The notes under the pieces: generated by a model
Seen by the model: the letters and a program-made list of their open reading frames with translations, nothing else
Database searches by the model: none
What the model was told of the DNA's origin: nothing
Shown: piece after piece, positions 43,230-51,878 of the stretch
Layout of the letters: each line of letters opens with the position of its first letter
Position numbering within the stretch: position 1 is the stretch's first letter
Program-made: the position numbers and the translations under genes
NCBI RefSeq assembly: GCF_900111765.1
Contig: NZ_FOIB01000017.1
Coordinates: forward strand, 1 to 64,000
Length of the DNA: 64,000 bases
Direction: 5' to 3'
Source of the DNA: Myxococcus fulvus
GTDB lineage: Bacteria > Myxococcota > Myxococcia > Myxococcales > Myxococcaceae

Positions 43230-44690
43230 ATGACCGCCAGGCTGGAGTCGTTCGTCCCCGCTGCCGCGCCGCAAGCCGTCGCGACGCCAGCGCCCCAGGC
43301 CCCGTCCGCCAACACTGTCGCCCAACGCGAGGCCCGCCGGGCCGCGCACGAGGCGTTGCTCGCCCGCTGGAAGGCCATCGTCGAGGCCGGCGGCGCCGAT
43401 GAATGGGCGCAGGCCCAGCTGGTCTCGCGCGGCCTCGCCGTGGGCGAGCTCGACTTCTCCAGCGCCTCGGAAAAAGAGAAGACGGCCTGGAAGGAGAAGA
43501 AGAAGGCCGAGGCGGCCGAGCGTCGCGCGCTGGGGCGCCAGGCCCACGAGGCCTGGAAGGCCACCCACGTGGGGCACCTGGGTGCCGGGGTCCACTGGGA
43601 GGAGGAGGGCGGCTCCGACAAGTTCGACATCGCGCACCGTGAGGAGCGCGCTCGCGCGAACGGTCTGCCGGAGCTGGGCTCCGCGGAGGTACTGGCCAAG
43701 GCGCTGGGGCTGAGCGTCTCCAAGCTGCGCTGGTTCGCGTTCCACCGCGAGGTGGACACCGGCTCGCACTACATCAGCTGGGGCATCCCCAAGCGCGACG
43801 GCGGGACGCGGACGATTACGTCCCCCAAGCCGGAGCTGAAGGAAGCGCAGCGCTGGGTGCTGTCCAACGTGGTGGAGCGGCTGCCCGTGCACGGCGCGGC
43901 GCACGGCTTCGTCGCGGGGCGCTCCATCCTCACCAACGCGCTCGCGCACCACAGCGCGGATGTCGTGGTGAAGGTGGACCTGAAGGACTTCTTCCCCTCC
44001 GTCACGTGGCGCCGGGTGAAGGGGCTGTTGCGCAAGGGCGGCCTGCCGGAGAACACGTCCACGCTGCTGGCGCTGATGTCCACGGAGGCCCCGCGCGAGG
44101 CGGTGCAGTTCCGCGGCAAGACGCTCTACGTGGCCAAGGGTCCGCGCTCGCTGCCGCAGGGCGCGCCCACGTCGCCGGGCATCACCAACGCGCTGTGCCT
44201 GAAGCTGGACAAGCGCCTGTCCGCGCTGTCGAAGAAGCTGGGCTTCGTCTACACGCGCTACGCGGACGACCTGACGTTCTCGTGGACGAAGACGAAGCAG
44301 CCCAAGGCGCGTCGCGCGCAGGGTGCGCCGGTGGCCGTGCTGCTCGCGCGCGTGAAGGACGTGGTGGAGTCCGAGGGCTTCCGCGTGCACCCGGAGAAGA
44401 CGCGGGTGAGCCGCAAGGGCACGCGTCAGCAGGTGACGGGCCTGGTGGTGAACAGGGCCCGTGACGGCGTGGCCTCCGCCCGCGTGCCGCGCGATGTCGT
44501 GCGCCGGCTGCGCGCGGCCATCCACAACCGACAGAAGGGCAAACCCGGCCGCGAGGGCGAGTCGCTCGAGCAGCTCAAGGGCATGGCCGCCTTCGTCTAC
44601 ATGACGGACGAGACCAAGGGCCGCGCCTTCCTGAAGAGCCTGGAGCAGCTCGAGGCCCGCGAGAAGGAAGCGGCGCCCAAGGCGCCCTGA
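43230..44690 (+). CDS. Retron reverse transcriptase, Mx162-like
   Basis: A 486-residue reverse transcriptase, practically the length of the Mx162 enzyme (485). A charged, helical N-terminal extension of about 170 residues is followed by the catalytic domain. NALAH (236-240) is the retron-specific NAxxH motif, DLKDFFP (250-256) holds the first catalytic Asp, LPQGAPTSP (308-316) is motif B, YADD (344-347) gives the two catalytic Asp, and VTGLVVN (402-408) is the retron VTG motif that reads msr. Everything looks intact. The start is ATG 43230 with AAGGTG upstream. It synthesises msDNA from the RNA just upstream. It converges with the hydrolase at 44697. Confidence 0.95.
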   Translation: MTARLESFVPAAAPQAVATPAPQAPSANTVAQREARRAAHEALLARWKAIVEAGGADEWAQAQLVSRGLAVGELDFSSASEKEKTAWKEKKKAEAAERRALGRQAHEAWKATHVGHLGAGVHWEEEGGSDKFDIAHREERARANGLPELGSAEVLAKALGLSVSKLRWFAFHREVDTGSHYISWGIPKRDGGTRTITSPKPELKEAQRWVLSNVVERLPVHGAAHGFVAGRSILTNALAHHSADVVVKVDLKDFFPSVTWRRVKGLLRKGGLPENTSTLLALMSTEAPREAVQFRGKTLYVAKGPRSLPQGAPTSPGITNALCLKLDKRLSALSKKLGFVYTRYADDLTFSWTKTKQPKARRAQGAPVAVLLARVKDVVESEGFRVHPEKTRVSRKGTRQQVTGLVVNRARDGVASARVPRDVVRRLRAAIHNRQKGKPGREGESLEQLKGMAAFVYMTDETKGRAFLKSLEQLEAREKEAAPKAP

Positions 44691-44696
44691 AGCGGA

Positions 44697-45593
44697 TCAG
44701 GGCGCGGGATTCGCCGCGCTCCCCTCCCCGCCTCCGAGCAGCGCCGCGTCGAAGAAGGCGCGCAGCCGGCGGGGATACTCCGTCGGCTCCACGGTGGCGA
44801 AGCCGCCATGCCCCGCGCCCTGGATGCGCCACGTCTGCGCGTACTCACGCACGTGGGCGAAGAGCTCATCCGCGAGCGGCTGACCGGACTCCTCCGTCCC
44901 CATCACGATGAACAGGGGCCTGGGACGGATGTGGTCCACCGCGTCGATGGTGCGCACCTCTTCCAACTGGATGCCGCGCCGCCAGAAGGGCACCAGCGCG
45001 CCCGTCTGCGTAATCGCGCCGAAGCGCCGGAAGTCATACGCGGCCGCGAGCCACAGCGTGTTGAACGGGGACAGGAGCACCACCGCGCGCACGTCCTTGT
45101 CCTTCGCGGCCACCTCCGCCACCGCGGCCGAGCCAATCGAGAACCCCAGCGCGCCCACCTTCGCCGGGTCCACGTCGGGCCGGGCCCGCACGAACTCCAG
45201 CGCGGCCCGCACGTCCCGCCGCTCCAAGTCTCCCCACGTGGACGTCTCGCCCTGACTCGCGCCATGCGCGCGCAGGTCGAACAGGAGCACGCCATAGCCC
45301 GCGTCCCGCAGGATGCGCGCCTCCGGCAGCACATCCGCGCGTGTCTGTGAAAGGCCGTGCGTCATCACCACCGCGGCGCGGTTCCTCGAGGGAACATACC
45401 ACCCGCGCAATTCCAGCCCGTCCGAGGTGAACAGGCGCACGTCCTGCGCGTCCGCGAAGTCGGCGGGGCGCTCCGGCGCCACCCGGGGATAGTGGAAGTA
45501 CGCCTCCGAGTGCCGCAGCGCCCGAGCGAAGAGCGCCAGGGTCGCGAGCACCCCCAACGCCACCACCGCCACCACGACTCGCCGCCACTTCAT
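44697..45593 (-). CDS. Membrane-anchored alpha/beta hydrolase
   Basis: A 298-residue protein with an N-terminal hydrophobic anchor (residues about 5-24) and an alpha/beta-hydrolase domain. MTHGLSQTRAD holds the oxyanion-hole segment, LGFSIGSAA the nucleophile Ser152, a likely acid is Glu234 or Glu235 (MGTEES), and His262 (AGHGG) completes the triad. The class resembles the FrsA/BAAT-like and YqkD-type serine hydrolases, active in the periplasm if the anchor is exported. It converges with the retron gene with only six bases between the stops. Confidence 0.82.
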   Translation of the reverse strand: MKWRRVVVAVVALGVLATLALFARALRHSEAYFHYPRVAPERPADFADAQDVRLFTSDGLELRGWYVPSRNRAAVVMTHGLSQTRADVLPEARILRDAGYGVLLFDLRAHGASQGETSTWGDLERRDVRAALEFVRARPDVDPAKVGALGFSIGSAAVAEVAAKDKDVRAVVLLSPFNTLWLAAAYDFRRFGAITQTGALVPFWRRGIQLEEVRTIDAVDHIRPRPLFIVMGTEESGQPLADELFAHVREYAQTWRIQGAGHGGFATVEPTEYPRRLRAFFDAALLGGGEGSAANPAP

Positions 45594-45761
45594 GCAACAC
45601 CTTCCCCGGGCATCCCCCGGCTGCTCGCCCGAGCCCCACGCGAGTCACTCGCGACACAGGCGGGCGTCCAATGGTCAAGCTCGCGCGGCGCAGCTTACAC
45701 TGCGCCGAATCAACTCGCGGTGAGTCACACCGCGCATCCCCTTTGCACTCGCCGGGTCGCT

Positions 45762-47288
45762 GTGAGCACGTCCAAGAAGACTTTCGATGCGGTGGTGGTG
45801 GGCTCCGGCGCGTGTGGTGGCTGGGCGGCCAAGCAGCTCACCGAGGCGGGGCTGAACGTCCTGGTGCTGGAGGCGGGGCGCAGCAACCAGGCGGACAAGC
45901 TGCTGTGGGTGATGCACCGGGTCCGCCAGAAGCTCTTCCGCTACCAGGCGGAGACGGACAGCGCGCGCAAGCAGCGCCAGTCGGTGCAGTCCACCACCTT
46001 CGCATGGCCCTTCCATCCGCACGCCTTCGTGGATGACGTCGACAACCCGTACACCACGCCGAAGGACGCGCCCTTCACGTGGATTCGCGCCCGGCAGGTG
46101 GGCGGACGCACCTCGGTGAAGGCGCACGGCCGGCAGTTCTACCGGCTGTCGGACTTCAACTTCAAAGCAGGCGGGCGCGACGGCCAGGGCCCAGACTGGC
46201 CGCTGACGCTGGCGGACCTGGCGCCGCACTACGAGACGGTGGAGCGGTGGATGGGCCTCCACGGCAACACAGACGGGCTGGACACGCTGCCCGACTCCAT
46301 CTTCGCCGCGTCCATCGCGATGAACCCGGCCGAGCAGCGCCTGAAGGAGCGCGTGGAGCGCCGCTGGCCCGAGCGCCGCGTCGTCGTGCGCCGCACCGCG
46401 GGCGCCCCCATCACCATCCCCGCCGCGCTCAAGACGGGCCGGCTCACCCTGCGCACGCACGCGGTGGTGGACCAGGTGCTGCACGACCCGAAGACGAACA
46501 AAGTCACGGGCGTGCGGTACATCGACTCGGACACGGGCAAGGCGCACGAGGCCCACGGCCGCGTGGTGGTGCTCGCCGCGGGGACCATCGAGACGACGCG
46601 CCTCATGCTGCACTCGAAGAGCGCCGCGTTCCCGGAGGGCCTCGCCAACTCCTCGGGGCAGCTGGGCCGCAACCTGATGGACCACACGTACCTGCTCGGC
46701 ATCGAGGCGAAGATGAACCTGCCCGCCTCCGAGCAGCGCGCCGAGCAGAGCTGGGCGTACATCCCCCAGTTCCGCAACGTCACCTCCCCCGCCGACGGCT
46801 TCTCACGCGGCTACGGCGTGCAGGTGTTCACCTTCGGGGACTCGTGCCACTTCGTGCCCTTCGGGGAGATGGTGCCGCGCGCGGACAACCGCGTCACGTT
46901 GAACCCCACCGTGAAGGACCGCTGGGGGATTCCCGCGGCGCACATCGAGTGCCGTCACTCGGACAACGAGCTGCGCATGTGCGCGGACGCCGTGGCCGCC
47001 TGCCAGGAGATGATGAAGGAGGCGGGCTTCACGGTGGAGAAGGTGAACGACACCCTCTCCACGCCGGGCATGGCCATCCACGAGGTGGGCACCGCGCGCA
47101 TGGGGACGAGCCCCAGCACGTCCGTGCTCAACGCGTGGAACCAGAGCTGGGACGTGCCCAACCTCTTCGTGATGGATGGCTCGGCGTTCCCCTCGCAGGG
47201 ACCGCAGAACCCCACGCTGACGATGATGGCCCTGGCCGTGCGAGCCAGCGCGCACCTGGTCAGCGAGCTCAAGGCCGGCAGGCTCTGA
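45762..47288 (+). CDS. GMC-type FAD oxidoreductase
   Basis: Starting at GTG 45762 the product has 508 residues. The FAD-binding Rossmann motif VVVGSGACGG (residues 11-20) follows the start directly, which supports it. The middle segment VVLAAGTIETTRL and the C-terminal HEVGTARMG and PTLTMMALAVRAS regions are typical of the glucose-methanol-choline oxidoreductase family, including the His that acts as catalytic base region and the conserved Asn-Pro. It would oxidise an alcohol, sugar or sterol. No signal peptide is seen and no cytochrome or small subunit gene is nearby. Confidence 0.85.
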   Translation: MSTSKKTFDAVVVGSGACGGWAAKQLTEAGLNVLVLEAGRSNQADKLLWVMHRVRQKLFRYQAETDSARKQRQSVQSTTFAWPFHPHAFVDDVDNPYTTPKDAPFTWIRARQVGGRTSVKAHGRQFYRLSDFNFKAGGRDGQGPDWPLTLADLAPHYETVERWMGLHGNTDGLDTLPDSIFAASIAMNPAEQRLKERVERRWPERRVVVRRTAGAPITIPAALKTGRLTLRTHAVVDQVLHDPKTNKVTGVRYIDSDTGKAHEAHGRVVVLAAGTIETTRLMLHSKSAAFPEGLANSSGQLGRNLMDHTYLLGIEAKMNLPASEQRAEQSWAYIPQFRNVTSPADGFSRGYGVQVFTFGDSCHFVPFGEMVPRADNRVTLNPTVKDRWGIPAAHIECRHSDNELRMCADAVAACQEMMKEAGFTVEKVNDTLSTPGMAIHEVGTARMGTSPSTSVLNAWNQSWDVPNLFVMDGSAFPSQGPQNPTLTMMALAVRASAHLVSELKAGRL

Positions 47289-47299
47289 CGCACACGAAG

Positions 47300-47331
47300 G
47301 ACACGGCCACGTGCTGGAAGGTGGCCGTGTC
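47300..47331. terminator. Bidirectional terminator-like hairpin
   Basis: GACACGGCCAC (47300-47310) and GTGGCCGTGTC (47321-47331) form a perfect 11-bp stem with a ten-base loop, between the convergent GMC and small membrane protein genes. The downstream U-run is poor. Confidence 0.7.
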
Positions 47332-47351
47332 TCCTCGCGACGTCACGGGCC

Positions 47352-47492
47352 TCAGTCCTTGGGGCCCTGGCCCTCGGGCTTCTTCGGCTTCTCACGCAGG
47401 CTGAGCCGCGAGCTCCACATCGCCGGTGTCATCACCACGATGAGCAGCGTCAGCAGCACCGTCCCAATCATCAGCTCCCAAATCATGTCCAT
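47352..47492 (-). CDS. Small single-pass membrane protein, 46 aa
   Basis: A 46-residue open frame with a clean start (ATG at 47492) and stop (TGA at 47352-47354). The N-terminal half is one hydrophobic helix (MIWELMIGTVLLTLLIVVMT) and the C-terminal half is basic and Lys/Pro-rich, in an inside-positive arrangement. AGAAGAG lies upstream. The amino-acid pattern and the terminator hairpin just after the gene suggest that it is real. Function unknown. Confidence 0.6.
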   Translation of the reverse strand: MDMIWELMIGTVLLTLLIVVMTPAMWSSRLSLREKPKKPEGQGPKD

Positions 47493-47688
47493 GGCTTCGC
47501 TCTTCTGGATTCTTCAGACCGACTGACTGCCATGCCGGAGAGAGCGAACGACTCGCGCACCCGGCTCCTCAGGGACACTCCGAGGGCGGCACGCCGTCCG
47601 TGGACACACGGGCGCGCGCAACCCGGGCACGAGGCGGCCATCGCGTGACTCCCGAGGGAGGACACGACGTCGCCGCGCGCCGGAGCGC

Positions 47689-48183
47689 TCAGATGAGGAG
47701 CGTGCGGACGCGGAGGAAGACAGGCGGTCCCTGGGCGGGAGGCACCTGCCACCAGGAGAGCGAGCGCTGCGGCACCCACTCCGGCGGACGAGGAGACACC
47801 CAGGCGACCGGGAGCAGCACGGGGGGCGCCACGACGAAGGGCGCGCCGCTGGAGCCACCCGCCTCGGTGGGCGCGGGCAAATCCCAGTGTGGCTCCTCGC
47901 AGCAGTTCCAGCTCAGCGCCGGCCCGTCGGGCGAGGAGGAGGCCTTGTGGCCGCCTTCCTTCTCGTGCTCATGGCAGCGGCACTTCGTGGCGCGGGTCGC
48001 GACCTGCTTCTCGCAGTAGTGCCCCAGGCCCGCGACGCCGCTGGCCAGGACCTGCCAGCCGACGAGCAACACGAGCGTGAGGATGCGGGACAGTCCGGAC
48101 ACGATGCTTCGGGTATACGCCGCGCGTGGGTCCGCCGCAACGCGAGGGCCCGGGGTGCGACGCTCCGCCCTCACAGGCCCCAT
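47689..48183 (-). CDS. Cys/His-rich membrane or secreted protein
   Basis: Up to 164 residues; a GTG at 48102 would give a shorter protein starting just before the hydrophobic helix (LSRILTLVLLVGWQVLA). After the helix comes a cluster of Cys and His: HYCEK, KCRCHEHE and NCCEEPHW, followed by a Pro-rich segment and a C-terminal RVRTLLI. The metal-ligand-like cluster suggests binding of copper, zinc or another metal in the periplasm. I do not recognise a named family. It lies 14 bases downstream of the bestrophin gene's upstream neighbour boundary and on the same strand as that gene. Confidence 0.5.
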   Translation of the reverse strand: MGPVRAERRTPGPRVAADPRAAYTRSIVSGLSRILTLVLLVGWQVLASGVAGLGHYCEKQVATRATKCRCHEHEKEGGHKASSSPDGPALSWNCCEEPHWDLPAPTEAGGSSGAPFVVAPPVLLPVAWVSPRPPEWVPQRSLSWWQVPPAQGPPVFLRVRTLLI

Positions 48184-48197
48184 TCGGGCAGCTCGTT

Positions 48198-49355
48198 TCA
48201 GTACAAGAGGCCCTTCTGCGGCTGCACGGGCTGCGGCAGCTCCGTCTCACCCAGCATCTGCCGCAGGTTGATTTCGATGGTCCGGCTGAGCGCCGTCATC
48301 GGCGTGTCGCTGACGTCATCCTCGAAGGGCGTCTCGATGTCGCGGCCCACCGCGTCCAGGCCGATGAAGAGGAACGCGATGATGGCGGTGACGAGGGGCG
48401 TGAGCCAGCCCAGCTCCTCGACGACGCCGAGCGGCAGCAGGACGAGATAGGCGCGCGTCATCACGTACAGGAGGATGTCGTACTGCCGGGGCAGCGGCGT
48501 GTTCTTGATGCGCTCGCAGGCGCCCAGGAGGTTCGTCATCTCGGACAGCGTGCGGTCCATCGTGACGTGGAGGAAGACGACCTTCTGCGGGTCGGAGACC
48601 TGGCCGTAGATGCGGCGCAGGCGGGTGGCCATCCACAGGAGGATGGCGGAGGGGATGTTGTGCTCCTCGCGCAGGGCCTCGATGACGGAGGGGCGGAAGA
48701 AGCGGACGATTTCGGGCAGCGGGTCCTGGCGGCGCAGGTGACAGCGCAAGGCGTGCACGAAGCCCATCTGCGCGTAGATGAGCTCGCGAGAGTCCTCGGT
48801 GATGCTCTCCACCATCTTGGTGATGATGCCCCGCTGCTCCTCGGGCGGGCTGTCGAGGACGGCGATGTTCTCCAGGGAGACCTTGGCGTCGGTCGGCATG
48901 CGCGCCTGACCGAACCTGTCGCGCACGGCGCCGTCGCTCGCGCGGGCGCCCGCGATGGCATTCAAAGCGGCGGGGCGGTCCACGGCGCTGCGCAAGAGGG
49001 GCGAGGGCACCGCCGCCAGCTCGAGCTCGGAGAGGGGCAGCTCCTCCCGCGTGCTCCCCGGTCGGGGCAGCAGCGTGAGCACCTGACGCGCGAAGGAGCG
49101 CGACCAGTTCACCACGCCCCCCCACAGCGTGCGCGCCTCCCACCAGCGGTCGTAGGCGGAGTTGTTGCGGAAGGCGAGCAGCACGCCGAGCGCCGCGGCG
49201 AGCACGGTGACGGGCAGCGCGGGCACCGCCATCCAGGACGCGTCATACACGCGGTAGCCCACGATGATGGCGAGGGCGAAGAGGACGTGCACGGTGACGG
49301 GGATGCCCGTGTAACGCAGGATGATGCGCCAGGACAGACTCCGACCGACAATCAT
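48198..49355 (-). CDS. Bestrophin-family anion channel
   Basis: From Met at 49355 (MIVGRSLSW) the product has 385 residues. The N-terminal RSLSWRIILRYTGI, followed by two membrane segments, the AFRNNSAYDRWWEAR segment and later YGQVSDPQKVVFLHV and TPLVTAIIAFLFIGLDAVGRDIETPF are hallmarks of the bacterial bestrophin (UPF0187) family, which form pentameric anion channels in the inner membrane. The upstream in-frame 34 residues are Pro/Arg-rich and left out. It precedes the Cys/His-rich gene on the same strand. Confidence 0.87.
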   Translation of the reverse strand: MIVGRSLSWRIILRYTGIPVTVHVLFALAIIVGYRVYDASWMAVPALPVTVLAAALGVLLAFRNNSAYDRWWEARTLWGGVVNWSRSFARQVLTLLPRPGSTREELPLSELELAAVPSPLLRSAVDRPAALNAIAGARASDGAVRDRFGQARMPTDAKVSLENIAVLDSPPEEQRGIITKMVESITEDSRELIYAQMGFVHALRCHLRRQDPLPEIVRFFRPSVIEALREEHNIPSAILLWMATRLRRIYGQVSDPQKVVFLHVTMDRTLSEMTNLLGACERIKNTPLPRQYDILLYVMTRAYLVLLPLGVVEELGWLTPLVTAIIAFLFIGLDAVGRDIETPFEDDVSDTPMTALSRTIEINLRQMLGETELPQPVQPQKGLLY

Positions 49356-49509
49356 CGCGAAGGGACTCCGAGGACGAGGTTGCGCCGCGCGGAGCGTGTA
49401 GTGACGACGACCGGGGCCGACAACGGGCGCCGTCGGACTGTCACCCGGATGTGTCACGCAGCAACGCGGACCCCAGCCCCGAGTGTCCTCAAGCGAGCAG
49501 AGTCCGCCT

Positions 49510-51141
49510 TCAGCGCCGGGAGCCGCGAGCCCCCAGCACCGCGCCGCCGAGCAGCGCCACCGCGCACACCAGCGCGACGGGCCCCAGCCAGTGGCCCCAG
49601 GCGAGCGCCAGCGTGGACAGCCCGGGAGCCGCGGGGACCCGCATCACCTGGGTGCCCCGCTGCGCGTCGCCGATTTCGGAGAGGACCTCACCGGATGCAT
49701 CGATGAGCGCGGACACGCCGGAGTTCGTCACGCGCACCTGCGGCCTGCGCGTCTCGATGCTGCGGAAGATGGCGTGCGTCAGGTGCAACCGCGGGCCCGG
49801 CGAGCCGGTGAACCATGAATCATTGCTCAGCGTGAGCAAGAGGTCCGCGCCCTGACGCGCCTGCTCGGCGACGTAGGACGGGAAGACGGTGTCGTAGCAG
49901 ATGAGCGGCGCGACCTTCAGCACGCGTCCGTCCCGCCGACGCAGCGGCAGCGTCCGAGGCCCCGGGCCCGGCGTCCAGCGTCCCGTCCACGGCAGCCACT
50001 CGCGCAGGCTCGGCGAGTCGATGGACTCGGGCACCCACTCCGTCAACGGGAAGAGCTTCGACTTGCGGTACACCGTGCGCTCGGGAGCGCCGCCCTCGCG
50101 AGCCGCGGGCGCGAGGAACATGGCGGCGTTGAACTCGTGGCCGTCCTCCACGTCGTACGAGCCGAACACGAGCGGTACGTTCCGCGCGGCGACGTAGCCG
50201 GCAATCTCCGCGTCCAGCTCCGCGCCCGCCTCGCTCTTGGGCGCACCGAAGGGCGTCGGGTACACCGTCTCCGGCCACACGAGCACGTCGAGCGGCGCCT
50301 CGCGCAGGAGCGCGTCCGACAGCGCGTAGTGCGTGTCGAGCACCGTGCGCACCACCTCGTACGCACCCATCTCCGCCTTGAGCTTCTCGTAGTTCGTGAT
50401 GTTCGCCTGCACCGCGCCCACCACGAGCGCCGGAGCCGCGTCCGTCGCCGCGCGCACCTGGGAGAGCCTCAAGGCCCCGTAGCCCGTGAGCCCCACGAGC
50501 AGCACCCCGGCCGCGCCCAGGGGACGCAGCGCGCGCGCCACGCCCCGGGCGCGGAAGACCCGCACCGCGCCGAGCAGACACTCGTTGACCGCCAGGAGCG
50601 CGAGCGTGAGCCCCGCCGCGCCCGCCACATCGCCGAACTGTCGCAGTCGCTCCGAGGAGACGAAGCCCTGTCCCAGCGTGTCCGAGAACAGCTTGGGCGC
50701 GAGCCACTCGACGCCCACGTACACGAGCATGCTCGTCACGGCGGGCAGCCACGCGGCGCGCTCGCCCACGGCGCGTCGGGCCAGGTGACGCGCGAGCGCG
50801 GTGAGCACGAACTGGAGCTGGAACACGGGCGCGAGCAGCAGCATGGCGCCCCAGCACAGCCACAGGGGCGCGCCCGAGTAGCCCTGGAGCGCGGCGGGGA
50901 ACCACTGGAACACCGTGGCGCTGAACGTGACACTGAGCCCCGCGCCGAGCGCCAGGGCCTCCTTCGACGAGCGCGCGCGGTCCACGGCCGCGAGCCAGAA
51001 CGTCAGGGCCACCCAGCCCAGCGCGGTCCACGGCGAGACGAGCGACGAGAACGCCCACAGCGCCAGGGTGGTGAGCGCGACGGCGACCAGCGCGTCGGCC
51101 AGGTGTCTTCCGGGCGAGGGCTCCAGACGGCCGAGTTTCAA
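49510..51141 (-). CDS. lnt: Apolipoprotein N-acyltransferase-like protein
   Basis: A 543-residue protein with about six to seven hydrophobic segments in the first 225 residues, a nitrilase-type domain (about 235-515) and a C-terminal membrane helix, the layout of Lnt. The catalytic triad is present: Glu291 (VWPETVYP), Lys360 (YRKSKLFP) and Cys415 (LICYDTVFP). Lnt adds the third acyl chain to the N-terminal Cys of lipoproteins in the inner membrane. This fits the many lipoproteins encoded in this window. The start overlaps the stop of the proline-rich membrane protein gene upstream (51138-51141). Confidence 0.85.
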   Translation of the reverse strand: MKLGRLEPSPGRHLADALVAVALTTLALWAFSSLVSPWTALGWVALTFWLAAVDRARSSKEALALGAGLSVTFSATVFQWFPAALQGYSGAPLWLCWGAMLLLAPVFQLQFVLTALARHLARRAVGERAAWLPAVTSMLVYVGVEWLAPKLFSDTLGQGFVSSERLRQFGDVAGAAGLTLALLAVNECLLGAVRVFRARGVARALRPLGAAGVLLVGLTGYGALRLSQVRAATDAAPALVVGAVQANITNYEKLKAEMGAYEVVRTVLDTHYALSDALLREAPLDVLVWPETVYPTPFGAPKSEAGAELDAEIAGYVAARNVPLVFGSYDVEDGHEFNAAMFLAPAAREGGAPERTVYRKSKLFPLTEWVPESIDSPSLREWLPWTGRWTPGPGPRTLPLRRRDGRVLKVAPLICYDTVFPSYVAEQARQGADLLLTLSNDSWFTGSPGPRLHLTHAIFRSIETRRPQVRVTNSGVSALIDASGEVLSEIGDAQRGTQVMRVPAAPGLSTLALAWGHWLGPVALVCAVALLGGAVLGARGSRR

Positions 51142-51791
51142 GGCACGTCCTTGGACTCGTCGGACTTCGGCAGCTCCAACATGCGCACGGGCATGCCCGG
51201 GGGCGCCAGCTCCTCGGGCACCACGCGGTTCTCCGGCATGGGGATGGGCTGGCCATTGGCGTCCACCGGCTTGTGGTCCGGGTGGAACATGAGGATGGCC
51301 TCGACGCGCTCACCTTCGTCCGTGGACTGGTAGTGGCGCACGTAGCCGGGCGGCAGCTCGAAGTCCTCGGGCACCACGAGGCCGCGCTTGAGGGGCTTGG
51401 TGCCACGCTTGTACAGCTGCAGCCCCGTGGGCTGTTCCGAGGGCATGTCGGGCTCCGGCGCGGGCGGCGGCGCGTCTTCGATGGGCGCGGCCATGGCGAC
51501 AGGCGCCTGGGGAACCGCTCGCGGCGCGGCGCGAGGCACCGGGGCGCGCGCCACCATGGGCGCGGGCTCGGCGACGGGGGCGGGGACCTCGACGATGGGC
51601 GGAAGGTCCTCGACCTCCACCGCCGAGGAGCTCCACCACAGGCTCCCCGCGATGGTCAGCACGGTGAAGACGAGCGCGCCGCCCACCAGCCACTTCGCCA
51701 CGCCACCTCCCGAGGAGGGGCGCGAGGCGGCCACGTGCGTGACTCCGTCACGGTCGACACGGCGTTCAGGAGATGGTTGCTGCGGCCGCAT
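51138..51791 (-). CDS. Single-pass membrane protein with Pro/Ala-rich linker
   Basis: A 217-residue protein: a cytoplasmic N-terminus of about 30 residues, one membrane helix (about 33-53, WLVGGALVFTVLTIAGSLW), a long Pro/Ala/Val linker (about 60-120) and a C-terminal segment with a small folded look (about 125-217). It is translationally coupled to the Lnt-like gene downstream. Function unknown; a TonB-like spanning role is possible by shape alone. Confidence 0.65.
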   Translation of the reverse strand: MRPQQPSPERRVDRDGVTHVAASRPSSGGGVAKWLVGGALVFTVLTIAGSLWWSSSAVEVEDLPPIVEVPAPVAEPAPMVARAPVPRAAPRAVPQAPVAMAAPIEDAPPPAPEPDMPSEQPTGLQLYKRGTKPLKRGLVVPEDFELPPGYVRHYQSTDEGERVEAILMFHPDHKPVDANGQPIPMPENRVVPEELAPPGMPVRMLELPKSDESKDVP

Positions 51792-51878
51792 GCTCGCCGG
51801 GAGACCTCCGCGCTGCGTATGCTACGGACAGCCTCTCGCCGAGGCAATGTGGCCACTCACGCCCGGCGACCTCGCGCC

